The notes beneath the pieces are model-generated. The model worked only from the letters and a program-made list of their open reading frames with translations. It had not been told where the DNA came from and searched no databases. A stretch of 64,000 bases of DNA. Origin: Ensifer adhaerens. GTDB lineage: Bacteria > Pseudomonadota > Alphaproteobacteria > Rhizobiales > Rhizobiaceae. This document shows positions 9,078 through 17,999 of this stretch, one piece after another (the first letter of the stretch is position 1; each line of letters begins with the position of its first letter). The DNA lies in the NCBI RefSeq assembly GCF_013283195.1, contig NZ_JABEKT010000002.1, positions 806,001 to 870,000 on the forward strand. The letters are read 5' to 3'. The translations under genes were made by a program, and so were the position numbers.

Positions 9078-9851
9078 TCAGCGGATGTCCTGGCCGATCC
9101 ACTTTTTCGAAATGGCTTCGTAGGTGCCGTCGGCCATCATGTCGTCCAGTGCCTTCTGCATGGCAGCGGCGAGCGCCGGATTGTCTTTGCGGATTGCGAT
9201 GCCGATGTCGTAGCGGGGAAGCTTGTCGTCCTTGACCTGTTCGATCGGCGCATCACTCTTGGCGATCGCTACGAACACGGGAACGTCGTCGGCAACGATG
9301 GCATCGACGCGGCCTGCGCCAAGGTCGAGAAGCATTTCGGGAAGACCCTTGTAGGTGCGGATCTCGAATGTGTTCTGGTCGCGCGTCCATTTTTCAGCGG
9401 CTTCGCCGAGTGTGACACCGATCGTCTTGCCCTTCAGTTCGTCAACGCTGGCGACGCCGGCGCCCTTGCGAACGAAGACGGCAAGGCCGGAACGGTAGTA
9501 GGGGCCGACGAAGTCGACGGCCTTCTTGCGCTCTTCGGTGATGCTCATGGAACCAATGATCGTGTCATAGCGACCGGTGACGAGCCCGGCGATGATGCCG
9601 TCCCACGCCGTTGTCACGATGTTCGGCTCGACCTTCAGCCGGCGGGCGATCTCGGAGCCTATATCGGCGTCGAAGCCGACGACCTTGTTGCTTTCGTCCA
9701 CGAAGCTGAAGGGTGGGAACACGCCTGAGAGAGCAACCGACAACTTGCCGGTCTCCTCGATCTTCTGGAGATCATCAGCCTGTGCAGAGGTGAGCGGCAT
9801 GCAGATCGCGGCAGCGACCATCACGGCAGAAAGAACGCGGTGCAATTTCAT
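9078..9851 (-). CDS. Polar amino-acid ABC transporter, periplasmic binding protein
   Basis: Family-3 solute-binding protein, about 257 residues. The Sec signal peptide MKLHRVLSAVMVAAAICMPLTSAQA is followed by DDLQKIEETGKLSVALSG, FPPFSFVDESNKVVGFD and a DTIIGSMSITEERKK hinge segment, all typical of the family. ATG at 9851 has GGGAG 9 nt ahead; the longer frame to 9890 is unlikely. It is the first gene of the transporter/ocd cluster and is divergent from the AsnC-type regulator gene. The ligand is unknown; ornithine, arginine or a derivative is inferred from the catabolic genes downstream. Confidence 0.93.
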   Translation of the reverse strand: MKLHRVLSAVMVAAAICMPLTSAQADDLQKIEETGKLSVALSGVFPPFSFVDESNKVVGFDADIGSEIARRLKVEPNIVTTAWDGIIAGLVTGRYDTIIGSMSITEERKKAVDFVGPYYRSGLAVFVRKGAGVASVDELKGKTIGVTLGEAAEKWTRDQNTFEIRTYKGLPEMLLDLGAGRVDAIVADDVPVFVAIAKSDAPIEQVKDDKLPRYDIGIAIRKDNPALAAAMQKALDDMMADGTYEAISKKWIGQDIR

Positions 9852-10044
9852 CTGTATCATCTCCCAATTCGACCCGACATCACGGATCATCGCGTGGTTT
9901 ACGACGCCAATTCCAAAGGCATGGATCGATCGACAGGCCGGGCTATCTTGTCTGGTCCCGCTTTATTCCGGCTGTTCTGTTTCGATGAGGGATTCGTATT
10001 GCGGTTGGGGGAAACAAAAAAGAAGACAAAGTGCTTGAATTTTC

Positions 10045-10086
10045 CTATTTCTGCCGAAATAGTAGCAGGAATGATGAAATAGGAAG
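10045..10086. promoter_or_regulatory. Candidate AsnC/Lrp operator
   Basis: Perfect inverted repeat CTATTTC-N4-GAAATAG (10045-10062) plus a further GAAATAGG half-site at 10076-10083, immediately upstream of the regulator start and inside the divergent promoter region. GAAAT half-sites recur in front of the other AsnC gene of the window. Confidence 0.5.
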
Positions 10087-10092
10087 TAATCG

Positions 10093-10506
10093 GTGGACGA
10101 TCTTGATAGACGGCTCATTGCAGAGCTGCGCATCAACGGCAGAGCTTCGGTGCCGCAACTGGCGCAACTTCTCGGCGTCGCGCGCGCAACGGCACAGAAG
10201 AGGCTTGATCGCCTTGTCACCGAAGGCGTGATCAAGGGCTTCACGGTCCGCCTGAAGGATGACATCAGCAAGGATCTGATCAGGGCCTTCATCCTGATCA
10301 TGATAGACGGCTCGCCACGCCCCGCAGTATCGGCCGTAAAGCGCCTTCCAGGGGTGGCTGCCGTGTCCAACACCAACGGGGTCTGGGACATAATCGCGGA
10401 GATCGAGGTTTCGACGATGTCGGAGCTGAACGAGCTCATCTCAACGGTTCGGGCAATCGATGGCGTCTCGAAAAGCGAAACCTTTATCATGCTCGGGCCG
10501 GCGTGA
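10093..10506 (+). CDS. Lrp/AsnC family transcriptional regulator
   Basis: 137 residues: N-terminal helix-turn-helix (about residues 1-50, SVPQLAQLLGVARATAQKRLDRL) and C-terminal RAM ligand-binding domain (about 60-137). The GTG start has AGGAAG upstream. It lies divergent to the amino-acid importer, so it is the likely local regulator of that cluster, responding to the imported amino acid or its product. It is somewhat shorter than a typical Lrp (about 150-165). Confidence 0.93.
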   Translation: MDDLDRRLIAELRINGRASVPQLAQLLGVARATAQKRLDRLVTEGVIKGFTVRLKDDISKDLIRAFILIMIDGSPRPAVSAVKRLPGVAAVSNTNGVWDIIAEIEVSTMSELNELISTVRAIDGVSKSETFIMLGPA

Positions 10507-10599
10507 GCGGCTACGGCTTCGCCCGTCTGCACGAGGACCTCGTGGAGAAAGATTTGCCTCAGGCAGACTGGTGCACCACCATTGAGCAATGGCCGCCTG

Positions 10600-10866
10600 T
10601 CAGGCGAACCGGGCTGCCATTCGGGTGCGTGCCTTGCTTGCTTCTTCTTCGCGGTTGCGCGGGGGGTGGGACGTCTCAAGCGTGACGAGCAATTTCCGGG
10701 CGCAGGCTGCGATCGAAATGACCGCTTGCTCGAAGGCCGCTTGATTGCGTTTGGACGGTTTGGTCGTTCCGCTCAGCTTGCGCACGAACTGCACCGCGGC
10801 GTCGTGGATCTCCTCGTCAGTCGCAGGCGGATCGAAATTGAACAGGGGTTTTATGTTTCGGCACAT
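10600..10866 (-). CDS. DUF2277 domain protein
   Basis: 88-residue cytoplasmic protein with the whole DUF2277 pattern: MCRNIKPLFNF, PPATDEEI, QFVRKLSGTTKPS and TSHPPRNREEEASKA. The family has no proven biochemical role; its conserved Cys2-His/Arg N-terminus is unexplained. ATG at 10866 has GGGAG 8 nt ahead; a longer open frame upstream is not coding. It ends toward the AsnC-type gene. Confidence 0.9.
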   Translation of the reverse strand: MCRNIKPLFNFDPPATDEEIHDAAVQFVRKLSGTTKPSKRNQAAFEQAVISIAACARKLLVTLETSHPPRNREEEASKARTRMAARFA

Positions 10867-10990
10867 GACTGGCTCCCGCGCCTCTAATTCTCGCTCCTCT
10901 GGAAGTCGAGATCTTAATGCCCACGCTTCGCCCGCGGAAGGGCCGATCGTCGTGCCTTCCTTCACCCAATCGACTGGCGGACACTGCCTG

Positions 10991-12337
10991 TCAGGTGTTC
11001 TTTCCGTTTGATGCCATCTGCATTCCGGCTGCACGTCCGCCGCTCGGCACCACGACGATCTGCCTGACCTTGCCCTGTTTGAAGGCGGTGAGGAAACGCG
11101 GATAGTCCTTGAAGGCGACGCAGCCATGCGATTCCGCCCGGTTGCCGCGCAGCAGGTAACTGTGGGTCAGGAAGCCGTCGCGGCCGTGCTTGTTTCTGCC
11201 GTCGATCGGCAACATGCGGATTGCTTCGACGCCGTGGAAGCGCGTCTCGCGCATCTTGAGATTGTAGGTGTGCGGTGGGGTCGGTCCGGTCATCTTGACA
11301 GTCACATAACGCGGGTTGTCGGCCATCTTGCCGATGCCGGAATGGGCCTCGAGGACGCTGCCGTCCGGCATGTAGACCTTGGCGGCGCTGATGTCGTAGA
11401 CGGCGACGCCATTTCCGGCCCGGGTCCCACCACCGAACAGGTCCCGCAGCGCCCTGAGGCCGCCACCCGACTTATTGTCTGCCGGATTGTTCGGTCGCAC
11501 AAAGGCAAGCTCTTGCTGCTTGGGCGTTTCGCGCTCATTGGCCTTCGGTTCTGCGTCGGCTATGGCCCGCCGGGTTTCCGGTTTTTCCGTTTCAGAGACA
11601 GGCTTTTGGGCTCGGTCGCCGCCGGGACGGAATTGCGGCATCGGTCCCGAGGACGGCGTATCCTCATAGTCTGGCAGAGCAACGGCTTCATCTTCGGCGT
11701 TCGGGTCCTGCGAGGCGGCGATGTCGTCCTCCAATGGGACCGTCAGCAACGCCGAGAACACAGTGTTTTCCGATGCGCTCTGTGAGGGGGGCGCATAGGC
11801 CAGCGAGACGAGGGGGGTGTCGGTTACGCCATTGAACGGCGGCCCAAACCGTTCCGATGCGGGCAAGTCAATGCTGGCAACCGCGCTGCGCGGCGTGATG
11901 GAATGAGAAGCCTTGAAGTGGCGGACGATCTGCTCGGATGTCAATGCGGCCTGTTCCACGTCGGTGGCAAGGCGCGCAGCCTTGCCACTGGTCGCCGCAT
12001 CTCCAAAGATATCGGCACTGCGGGGGAGTTTCCCTTCGGCGCCGGCGATGCTTGCCAGGGGGGCCGGCTTGGCGACGGCAGCGATCAGCCTCGGCGTCTG
12101 TTCGACCCGTGCCTGCTTGACCCAAGAGCGCTCTTCTTTTCGATGGACCACATAGAGCTGCGGCTTCGGCAGGATCTGGCCCGAACCGAAGGCAAAAACG
12201 CTGCCCATCGCGACCATGCCAGCCACCGACCCCACGGCCACGCCGGCCAAGGCGAGGCCGCAGCAGGTGAACAGCAGTGGACGTAGCAAACGGTGCAAAG
12301 GCTTTGGACGAACGACCTTACTCACAACGCAATTCAA
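10991..12337 (-). CDS. Tlde1-fold (DUF2778) L,D-transpeptidase-like protein
   Basis: About 448 residues. A membrane segment near residues 20-50 (CCGLALAGVAVGSVAGMVAMGS) is followed by a long Pro/Ala/acidic linker, and the C-terminal ~140 residues form a Tlde1/DUF2778 domain: GNGVAVYDISAAKVYMPDG, EAHSGIGKM, and the catalytic block THSYLLRGNRAESHGCVAF with its His and Cys. The fold belongs to L,D-transpeptidase/carboxypeptidase-like enzymes acting on peptidoglycan peptides. In Salmonella Tlde1 is a T6SS effector, but a signal-anchored single copy with no T6SS genes nearby points to a housekeeping envelope role. The start is uncertain (TTG 12337 or GTG 12325); neither has a good SD. Confidence 0.85.
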   Translation of the reverse strand: MNCVVSKVVRPKPLHRLLRPLLFTCCGLALAGVAVGSVAGMVAMGSVFAFGSGQILPKPQLYVVHRKEERSWVKQARVEQTPRLIAAVAKPAPLASIAGAEGKLPRSADIFGDAATSGKAARLATDVEQAALTSEQIVRHFKASHSITPRSAVASIDLPASERFGPPFNGVTDTPLVSLAYAPPSQSASENTVFSALLTVPLEDDIAASQDPNAEDEAVALPDYEDTPSSGPMPQFRPGGDRAQKPVSETEKPETRRAIADAEPKANERETPKQQELAFVRPNNPADNKSGGGLRALRDLFGGGTRAGNGVAVYDISAAKVYMPDGSVLEAHSGIGKMADNPRYVTVKMTGPTPPHTYNLKMRETRFHGVEAIRMLPIDGRNKHGRDGFLTHSYLLRGNRAESHGCVAFKDYPRFLTAFKQGKVRQIVVVPSGGRAAGMQMASNGKNT

Positions 12338-12675
12338 GCCAGTAGATCCCGCAAAAGGCCTTTAGGCCCCCGAGCGAACACGCTGCGCGATTTCCCGGAT
12401 TGTCCCTTCTTGACGACCGATCGACAAAGAATGAACAAGTATGGTTAAATTTTGCTTTCCATGAACAGAAATGGATTTGATGCGACGCCACGTCGGGACA
12501 GGATCGTGCGGCCGCCGGCAAGTCTGTATCGGTGTTTGATATCAATCGGCGTCGGCGCCGGGATTGAGTATGCGGTCAGTTGGGACGGGAAAACCCGGTC
12601 GCTCAGTGTATCCGACGAAGAATGTCCGTGGTGGCAAGGGACTGAGAGGACCGGTGGCAGGCGACTTGGCTTCCC
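12338..12675. other. Intergenic region between the Tlde1-like and NRPS-like genes
   Basis: 338 bp between two minus-strand genes. An AT-rich stretch around 12430-12475 is the probable promoter of the Tlde1-like gene. A short GGCC-taaa-GGCC-TTTT element (about 12352-12366, minus) lies in the leader. No further gene was seen. Confidence 0.4.
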
Positions 12676-14622
12676 TCATGGTTCGGCCCTGCGAAGGTGC
12701 CACAATGTCCTGCGCCGCAAGGCTGCCCGCTCGGCTGCCGCTATCGCCCGGGCGCCTATCATTGCTTTGCCGTCGATGTAGCGCGCGAGGTCCCGGATCG
12801 TCGGATACTGGAACAGCGCGATCACGTCGATCGTGCGGCCGAGGCTCATCTCCAACGCCGCCTGCACCCGCATGAGCTGAAGCGATGTCCCGCCGAGATC
12901 AAAGAAATTGCGATCCGGTTCCACCGCCTGGATGCCCAAGATGTTACGCCACAATTCGGCAAGCAGCCCTTCGGTCCGGTTCGCGACCGGTATGTGATCG
13001 ACCGCAGCCGTATCCGCGGGCAAGGGCAGCCTGCTCCGATCGACCTTGCCGGACTGATGCAGCGGAAGCTGATCAAGAACCATCACCACGCTTGGGATCA
13101 TGTAGGCCGGCAAGGTGCTGCGCAGCCTTTCCATGACGCCGCGTTTGAGCTCGGAACGGGCAATGGTGATGCCTTCGCATGGGCACAGATAGCCGACAAT
13201 ACGCTTGTTCTGAGGGCTGAGATCCTGGCAGATCACCACGCCATCGGCGAGGCGCGGATCGCGCCGCAGTGCAGCCTCGATCTCGTCGAGCTCTATCCTC
13301 TTGCCGTTGAGTTTGATCTGCCTGTCCCTGCGCCCCTTGAAAATCACGACACCGTGCTCGTCGAGGACGGCCAGGTCGCCGGTGAGATAACCGCGCGCAG
13401 TGCCGCCCTCCGTCTCGACAGTGACGAAGCGTTCCGCCGTCAGTTCCGGGCGCTTGAAATAGCCGATTGCGACGCCATCGCCGATCAGCAACAGCTCTCC
13501 CTCGACGCCCTTGACCACAGGCTTGTGATCGTCGTCGACGATCAGGATGCCGGTGTGGTTCACGGCACCGCCGATCGCCACGTCCTTGCCGTCGAATCCG
13601 GCTGGTATGTCGAAGGTACTTGCAAGAACCGTAATTTCCGTCGGGCCATAGCAGTTGGTCAATCGGCAATGGGGGTGGGCGGTTTGGAACCGTTTGACAT
13701 GTTCAGCCGAAGCGACCTCTCCACCAAACAGCATATGCCGCAGCGACGGCAGCGGGCCGGATGCGAAATCGGCCAGCAGATTGAACAGACCCGTCGTGAT
13801 CAGCGACACCGTGACGGCACTGTCGCGGATAAGGTCGCGCAGACGACCAATCGAAAACGTGCCGTCCGGCAAGCCCGCGATCGAAGCGCCATTGGTCAGT
13901 GCGGTCCAGATTTCGAAGGTAGAGGCATCGAAAGCGATGGTTGCTGCGTGCAGCACGACGTCAGCGCTGCTGATTTCCACATAGCTCTGGTCGAGCGCCA
14001 GACGGGCAATGCCGCGATGCGGTATCGCGACGCCCTTGGGTCGGCCCGTCGAGCCTGAGGTGTACATGACATAGGCGAGATCGTCTCCGCCGACGTCGAC
14101 GGTGGGCGCTTGTCCGGTCTCCGAAACTGCAAGACCTTCGATCGCGGCCTTGAGATCGGCGGTCCTGCCGTGCGTGCCCGCCACCAGCTGCATTGTTCCC
14201 GACGTGCACCTGTCGACGAATATCATCGTCGGCGCGCATTCGCCGATGACATAGTTCAGGTGTTCGACGGGAAACGTCGTATCGAGCGGCAGATAAGCGC
14301 CACCCGTTTTCAATATGGCAAGCATCGCTATTACGCTGTCGAGCGAGCGGGGCACGAAGAGGCAGACGATATCGCCCTTACCGACGCCTTCTGCCGCGAG
14401 GTAGGCAGCAAGAGCATCGGACAGCCGGTCAAGCTCCCCATAGCTCACCGACCGATCATCGAAGACGATGGCCGTTGCCGCGGGCGCGGCGCGTGCATGC
14501 TGGCGGACGTAGTCCTGAAGGGGCCGGTCCCGATCGTAGTGGAGCTTTGCCTGGGAACGGCGCACCTTGCCTTCCGATGCTTCGGCCTGATGGCCGGGCC
14601 TGGGAACTCGGACCTCGTTCAT
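12676..14622 (-). CDS. Stand-alone NRPS-like adenylation-carrier protein
   Basis: 648 residues: adenylation domain (about 30-535) with A3 YTSGSTGRPKG, A4 FDASTFEIW, A5 NCYGPTEIT, A7 YLTGDL, A8 GRRDRQIKLNGKRIEL and A10 HQSGKVDR, then a carrier domain whose FFDLGGTSLQ places the phosphopantetheine serine at Ser580. There is no condensation, thioesterase or reductase domain. By eye against PheA the pocket residues read D-A-F-G-L-G-C-V-L-K; Asp235 and Lys517 equivalents are kept, so an alpha-amino acid is expected. A basic helical tail (AERAALRRRTLWHLRR) follows the carrier and could dock a partner. ATG 14622 has GGAG 7 nt upstream. It is presumably an amino-acid loading protein for a tailoring enzyme elsewhere. 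Confidence 0.85.
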   Translation of the reverse strand: MNEVRVPRPGHQAEASEGKVRRSQAKLHYDRDRPLQDYVRQHARAAPAATAIVFDDRSVSYGELDRLSDALAAYLAAEGVGKGDIVCLFVPRSLDSVIAMLAILKTGGAYLPLDTTFPVEHLNYVIGECAPTMIFVDRCTSGTMQLVAGTHGRTADLKAAIEGLAVSETGQAPTVDVGGDDLAYVMYTSGSTGRPKGVAIPHRGIARLALDQSYVEISSADVVLHAATIAFDASTFEIWTALTNGASIAGLPDGTFSIGRLRDLIRDSAVTVSLITTGLFNLLADFASGPLPSLRHMLFGGEVASAEHVKRFQTAHPHCRLTNCYGPTEITVLASTFDIPAGFDGKDVAIGGAVNHTGILIVDDDHKPVVKGVEGELLLIGDGVAIGYFKRPELTAERFVTVETEGGTARGYLTGDLAVLDEHGVVIFKGRRDRQIKLNGKRIELDEIEAALRRDPRLADGVVICQDLSPQNKRIVGYLCPCEGITIARSELKRGVMERLRSTLPAYMIPSVVMVLDQLPLHQSGKVDRSRLPLPADTAAVDHIPVANRTEGLLAELWRNILGIQAVEPDRNFFDLGGTSLQLMRVQAALEMSLGRTIDVIALFQYPTIRDLARYIDGKAMIGARAIAAAERAALRRRTLWHLRRAEP

Positions 14623-15299
14623 CGTCGTCTCCTGTTCGTCTCGAATTTGCCGGAAATGTTCCTGGAGCGTCTTTCGCCTCTCGAGGGCGGCCTGAGCGCT
14701 GCGGCGACGTCGAATGCCAATATTCCACGGCAGCAAAAGATGAACAGTTGATCATTGGGATAGCGACTGCGGGGTGAGGCGCTCAAAGGGTGAATCTACA
14801 ATCCACTAAAAGACTATAGTATATGGATAATATGCATTAGTGACGTTTGGCAGCGGCAGATCGAAAAAATCCATGCGGTTGCCGAAGGTCGCGACCTTCC
14901 CATCGCGCTTGAAGTAAGCCCGGTGTCCGCGCCCTGTGGTTCCGTTTCCGCAAGCCTGCTGGCATGATTGCCGTCCGCGCGCTCATTCGCTGCCGACGCG
15001 CGGCCTATGACGCAACGCCCTCAGCGCCTTTCTCATCGATCGCGGGACTGTGTCGGTCATTCCGAAAATCCAACTGCAGAAGCACGCAACTCGGTTCGAC
15101 CTCGCCAAAAATCTCATTAGTCGATAAATTCAGTAGAAAATATATTCTTCCGACGTGTGTGATTGCGATAGGGAAAGTTCCCGTTCCCGAGCTTCCATAA
15201 ATCGCCATTCGTTGTTCACAAAAGCGGCATTTGCGATTTTTGAGGCAGAAACAATCGTGTTTCGAAGTTGATCCTCCCAATCGCGAAAGCAAGATCACC
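14623..15299. other. 677-bp divergent intergenic region
   Basis: Between the NRPS-like gene (minus) and metQ (plus). Two AT-rich islands (about 14805-14845 and 15110-15155) are the likely promoters of the two divergent genes. No coding sequence with plausible composition or SD was found. Confidence 0.5.
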
Positions 15300-16148
15300 A
15301 TGTCGAAGATCCGCACAAACCTCCTGGAAACCATTCTCCTCTCACGGCGCGCCGCATTTGCCGCTTTCGCAGTGGCGGCGGTCACTGCCGTCAGCCTGGC
15401 CGCGCCTGCACCGGCGGTCGCTGAAGACAAGAAGGAACTCAAGGTCGGTATCATCTCGGGCGAAGACGAGGACGTCTGGCGCGCCGTGACGGCGGAAGCC
15501 GCCAAGAAGGGCCTGACCATCGAAACCGTCGTCTTCAACGATTACACCCAGCCGAACGAGGCGCTCGCCCGTGGCGAGGTCGATGCCAACGCCTTTCAGC
15601 ACCTTCCATACCTCGAAAACCAGATCAAGGCGCACGGCTACAAGATCGTCCCGGTGGGCTACACCGGCGTCTGGCCGATCGGCCTCTATTCGAAGAAGCA
15701 CACCAAGATCGCCGATCTGCCGGAAGGCGCCGTCATCGGCGTGCCGAACGATCCGTCCAACGAGGGCCGCGCCCTTCGCGTCCTGCAGAACGAGGGCGTG
15801 ATCAAGCTCAAGGAGGGCACAGGCATCCTCGCGACGATCGCCGATATCGTCGAGAACCCGAAGAATGTCGCGATCAAGGAACTTGACGCCGGTATCGTCG
15901 GCCGCTCGGTCGATGACCTCGATGCCGCCGTTGTCAACACCGACTGGGCGCTGAAAAGCGGCCTGACGCCGGACAACCGCATCGCGCAGGAGCCGGTCGC
16001 TGACAATCCTTACCGCAATTTCATCGCCGTGCGCGAGGAATCGAAGGACCAGCCCTGGGTGAAGCCACTGGTCGAATCCTATCAGAACGACGTCGTGAAG
16101 GCCGAGTTCGAGCGTGTCTACAAGGGCACGGGCATCAGCGCCTACTGA
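15300..16148 (+). CDS. metQ: MetQ/NlpA-family substrate-binding protein
   Basis: Periplasmic binding component of a methionine-type (MetNIQ) importer, 282 residues. A Sec signal peptide ends near AVAEDKKE. There is no lipobox cysteine, so it is soluble rather than lipid-anchored as in E. coli. Family motifs: VNDY-like FNDYTQPNEAL, DANAFQHLPYLE, and GVPNDPSNEGRALRVL. ATG at 15300 is an internal Met of a longer frame; a residue-24 start gives the complete signal peptide. It heads metQ-metN-metI. The ligand could be methionine or another sulfur compound, given the flavin monooxygenase gene farther downstream. Confidence 0.92.
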   Translation: MSKIRTNLLETILLSRRAAFAAFAVAAVTAVSLAAPAPAVAEDKKELKVGIISGEDEDVWRAVTAEAAKKGLTIETVVFNDYTQPNEALARGEVDANAFQHLPYLENQIKAHGYKIVPVGYTGVWPIGLYSKKHTKIADLPEGAVIGVPNDPSNEGRALRVLQNEGVIKLKEGTGILATIADIVENPKNVAIKELDAGIVGRSVDDLDAAVVNTDWALKSGLTPDNRIAQEPVADNPYRNFIAVREESKDQPWVKPLVESYQNDVVKAEFERVYKGTGISAY

Positions 16149-16165
16149 GGCATGTGAAGATCAGC

Positions 16166-16208
16166 CGAGACAGCCCGCCATGGCCCTGGTCCATCGCGGG
16201 CTGTCTCG
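16166..16208 (+). other. Stem-loop between metQ and metN
   Basis: 13-bp perfect stem (16166-16178 with 16196-16208; CGAGACAGCCCGC / complement) capped by a loop that can itself pair ATGG with CCAT. It begins 18 nt after the metQ stop and ends 22 nt before the metN start. Expected to stabilise metQ mRNA or attenuate metNI. Confidence 0.7.
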
Positions 16209-16230
16209 CCGTTTCCGGAAGGGAACCAGA

Positions 16231-17301
16231 ATGAACAGACATGTGTCCTGGACGCCGGCCGAAACGGCCGCCGATAGCGGCGACGTCATCCGGCTTGCCG
16301 ACGTTCGCCGTCGCTTTGGCGAGACGGCTGCCCTCGACGGGGTCTCGCTCGGCGTCAGACGCGGCGAAATCCTTGGCATCATCGGGCGAAGCGGTGCGGG
16401 CAAATCCACGCTCATCCGCTGCCTCAACGGTCTCGAGCGACCAGATCGCGGCAGTATCAAGATCGAGGGTCGAGAGATTACCGGCCTTGGCGAGGCCGAG
16501 TTGCAGCCGCTCCGGCGCCGCATCGGCATGATTTTCCAGCACTTCAACCTGCTGTCGGCCAAGACGGTCGAGGAAAACGTGGCGCTGCCGCTGAAAATCG
16601 AGGGGTGGCCGAAGGCAAAGCGGCTGGCGCGGGCGGCGGAACTTCTGGAGCTGGTCGGTCTGTCCGACAAGGCGAAGGCCTATCCGTCGGCCCTTTCCGG
16701 CGGCCAGAAGCAGCGCGTTGGCATCGCCCGGGCGCTGGCCGCAAGCCCCGCTCTGCTGTTGTCCGATGAGGCAACGTCGGCGCTCGACCCCGAGACGACA
16801 CGTTCGATCCTGGCGCTTCTCAAGGACATCAACATCAAGCTCGGCCTGACGATCCTCCTCATCACCCATGAGATGGAGGTGGTGCGCAACATCGCAGACC
16901 GCGTGACCGTCATCGATGCGGGTCGCATCGTCGAGGAAGGGCCGGTCTGGCAGGTGTTTGCAACGCCGCAGACGGAAACGACCAGGAGCCTGCTGAGCGG
17001 CATACGCCCCCAACTCCCCGACCATATCGCCCGGACGCTTTCCTCGGAGGGGTCGGGTGACGTGGTGCTCAGCATCGACATCGCCGGTCCAGCCGCCACC
17101 GGCCCGCTGTTCCAGGATCTTTCGAAGGCATTCCCGGTTGGCTACCGCCTGATCCATGGCGGCGTCGACCATATCCAGAAACAGCCCGTAGGGCGCTTTT
17201 TCATCGCCCTGCCGGCAGCCTCGACGGCCGGCCTTGTTTCTTTTGTCGAGCGCCTTGGCGCACAGGTGGAGGTCCTCGGCCATGTCGCCGATCATGCTTG
17301 A
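16231..17301 (+). CDS. metN: Methionine-type ABC transporter ATP-binding protein
   Basis: 356 residues. ABC domain (about 20-255) with Walker A GRSGAGKST, signature [15 protein letters not shown], Walker [14 protein letters not shown] and the switch His in ITHEME, followed by a C-terminal NIL domain (about 275-352) that in MetN senses cytoplasmic methionine and inhibits transport. ATG 16231 is preceded by GGAAGGGAA. It overlaps metI by 20 bp. Confidence 0.95.
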   Translation: MNRHVSWTPAETAADSGDVIRLADVRRRFGETAALDGVSLGVRRGEILGIIGRSGAGKSTLIRCLNGLERPDRGSIKIEGREITGLGEAELQPLRRRIGMIFQHFNLLSAKTVEENVALPLKIEGWPKAKRLARAAELLELVGLSDKAKAYPSALSGGQKQRVGIARALAASPALLLSDEATSALDPETTRSILALLKDINIKLGLTILLITHEMEVVRNIADRVTVIDAGRIVEEGPVWQVFATPQTETTRSLLSGIRPQLPDHIARTLSSEGSGDVVLSIDIAGPAATGPLFQDLSKAFPVGYRLIHGGVDHIQKQPVGRFFIALPAASTAGLVSFVERLGAQVEVLGHVADHA

Positions 17302-17938
17302 ACTGCTCTTCCGCTCGCTCTGGGAAACCATCGTGATGACGGCCGCCTCCGGCTTCATCTCGCTCGTCTTCGGTCTGCCGCTCGGGCTTGCACTGGTGGC
17401 GACCGCGCGCGGAGGGATTGCGGAAAATCTCGCAGTCAACCGCGCGCTCGGTGCGGTGATCAACGGCTTTCGCTCCGTGCCTTTCATCATCCTGCTGGTC
17501 GCGCTTATTCCCGTGACGCGCCTGATCGTCGGCACGTCGATCGGCACCTGGGCGGCCATCGTGCCCCTGGCGATCGCCGCGACGCCCTATTACGCCCGCA
17601 TCGCCGAAGTATCGCTGCGCGAGGTCGAGCGCGGGTTGATCGAGGCCGTGCGTGCCATGGGCGGCAATCGCTGGACAATCATTCGCGAAGTGCTGATCCC
17701 GGAAGCAATGCCGGGCATCGTCGCCGGTTTCACCGTCACGTTGGTCACTCTCATCGGCGCCTCCGCCATGGCCGGTGCGATCGGCGCCGGCGGGCTCGGC
17801 GACCTTGCCATCCGCTACGGCTACCAGCGCTTCGAAACCGCCGTCATGGTTGCCGTCGTCGCCGTTCTTATCGTGCTCGTCTGCGGCATCCAGTGGCTCG
17901 GCGATCGGCTCGTCTCCCGCCTCGATCGTCGCGGTTGA
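17282..17938 (+). CDS. metI: Methionine-type ABC transporter permease
   Basis: 218 residues, five membrane segments, the normal size for MetI. The EAA loop GLIEAVRAMGGNRWTIIREVLIPEAMPG is visible in two halves near residues 115-140, and the GAIGAGGLGDLAIRYGY C-terminal signature is present. The start at 17282 lies inside the end of metN, so the two are coupled. Confidence 0.95.
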   Translation: MSPIMLELLFRSLWETIVMTAASGFISLVFGLPLGLALVATARGGIAENLAVNRALGAVINGFRSVPFIILLVALIPVTRLIVGTSIGTWAAIVPLAIAATPYYARIAEVSLREVERGLIEAVRAMGGNRWTIIREVLIPEAMPGIVAGFTVTLVTLIGASAMAGAIGAGGLGDLAIRYGYQRFETAVMVAVVAVLIVLVCGIQWLGDRLVSRLDRRG

Positions 17939-17946
17939 AGGTCGGG

Positions 17947-17974
17947 CCGGCGGCGCGAGAGGCGCCGGCGACAG
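17947..17974 (+). terminator. Hairpin after metI
   Basis: GC-rich inverted repeat (CCGGCGgCGC ... GCGCCGG) directly after the metI stop; no clear T-run. Likely 3' end of the metQNI transcript. Confidence 0.45.
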
Positions 17975-17999
17975 CGCTAATATTTCCGTCTCCGGTCGG

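Noticed and set aside
10525-10568. Nested inverted repeats (CACGAG-N3-CTCGTG within GTCTGC...GCAGAC) between convergent AsnC and DUF2277 genes
   Set aside because: Could be a terminator, but arms are short and no T-run is present on either strand.
12541-12566. Imperfect GC-rich hairpin 110 bp after the NRPS-like gene
   Set aside because: Mismatched arms and no T-run; not strong enough to call a terminator.
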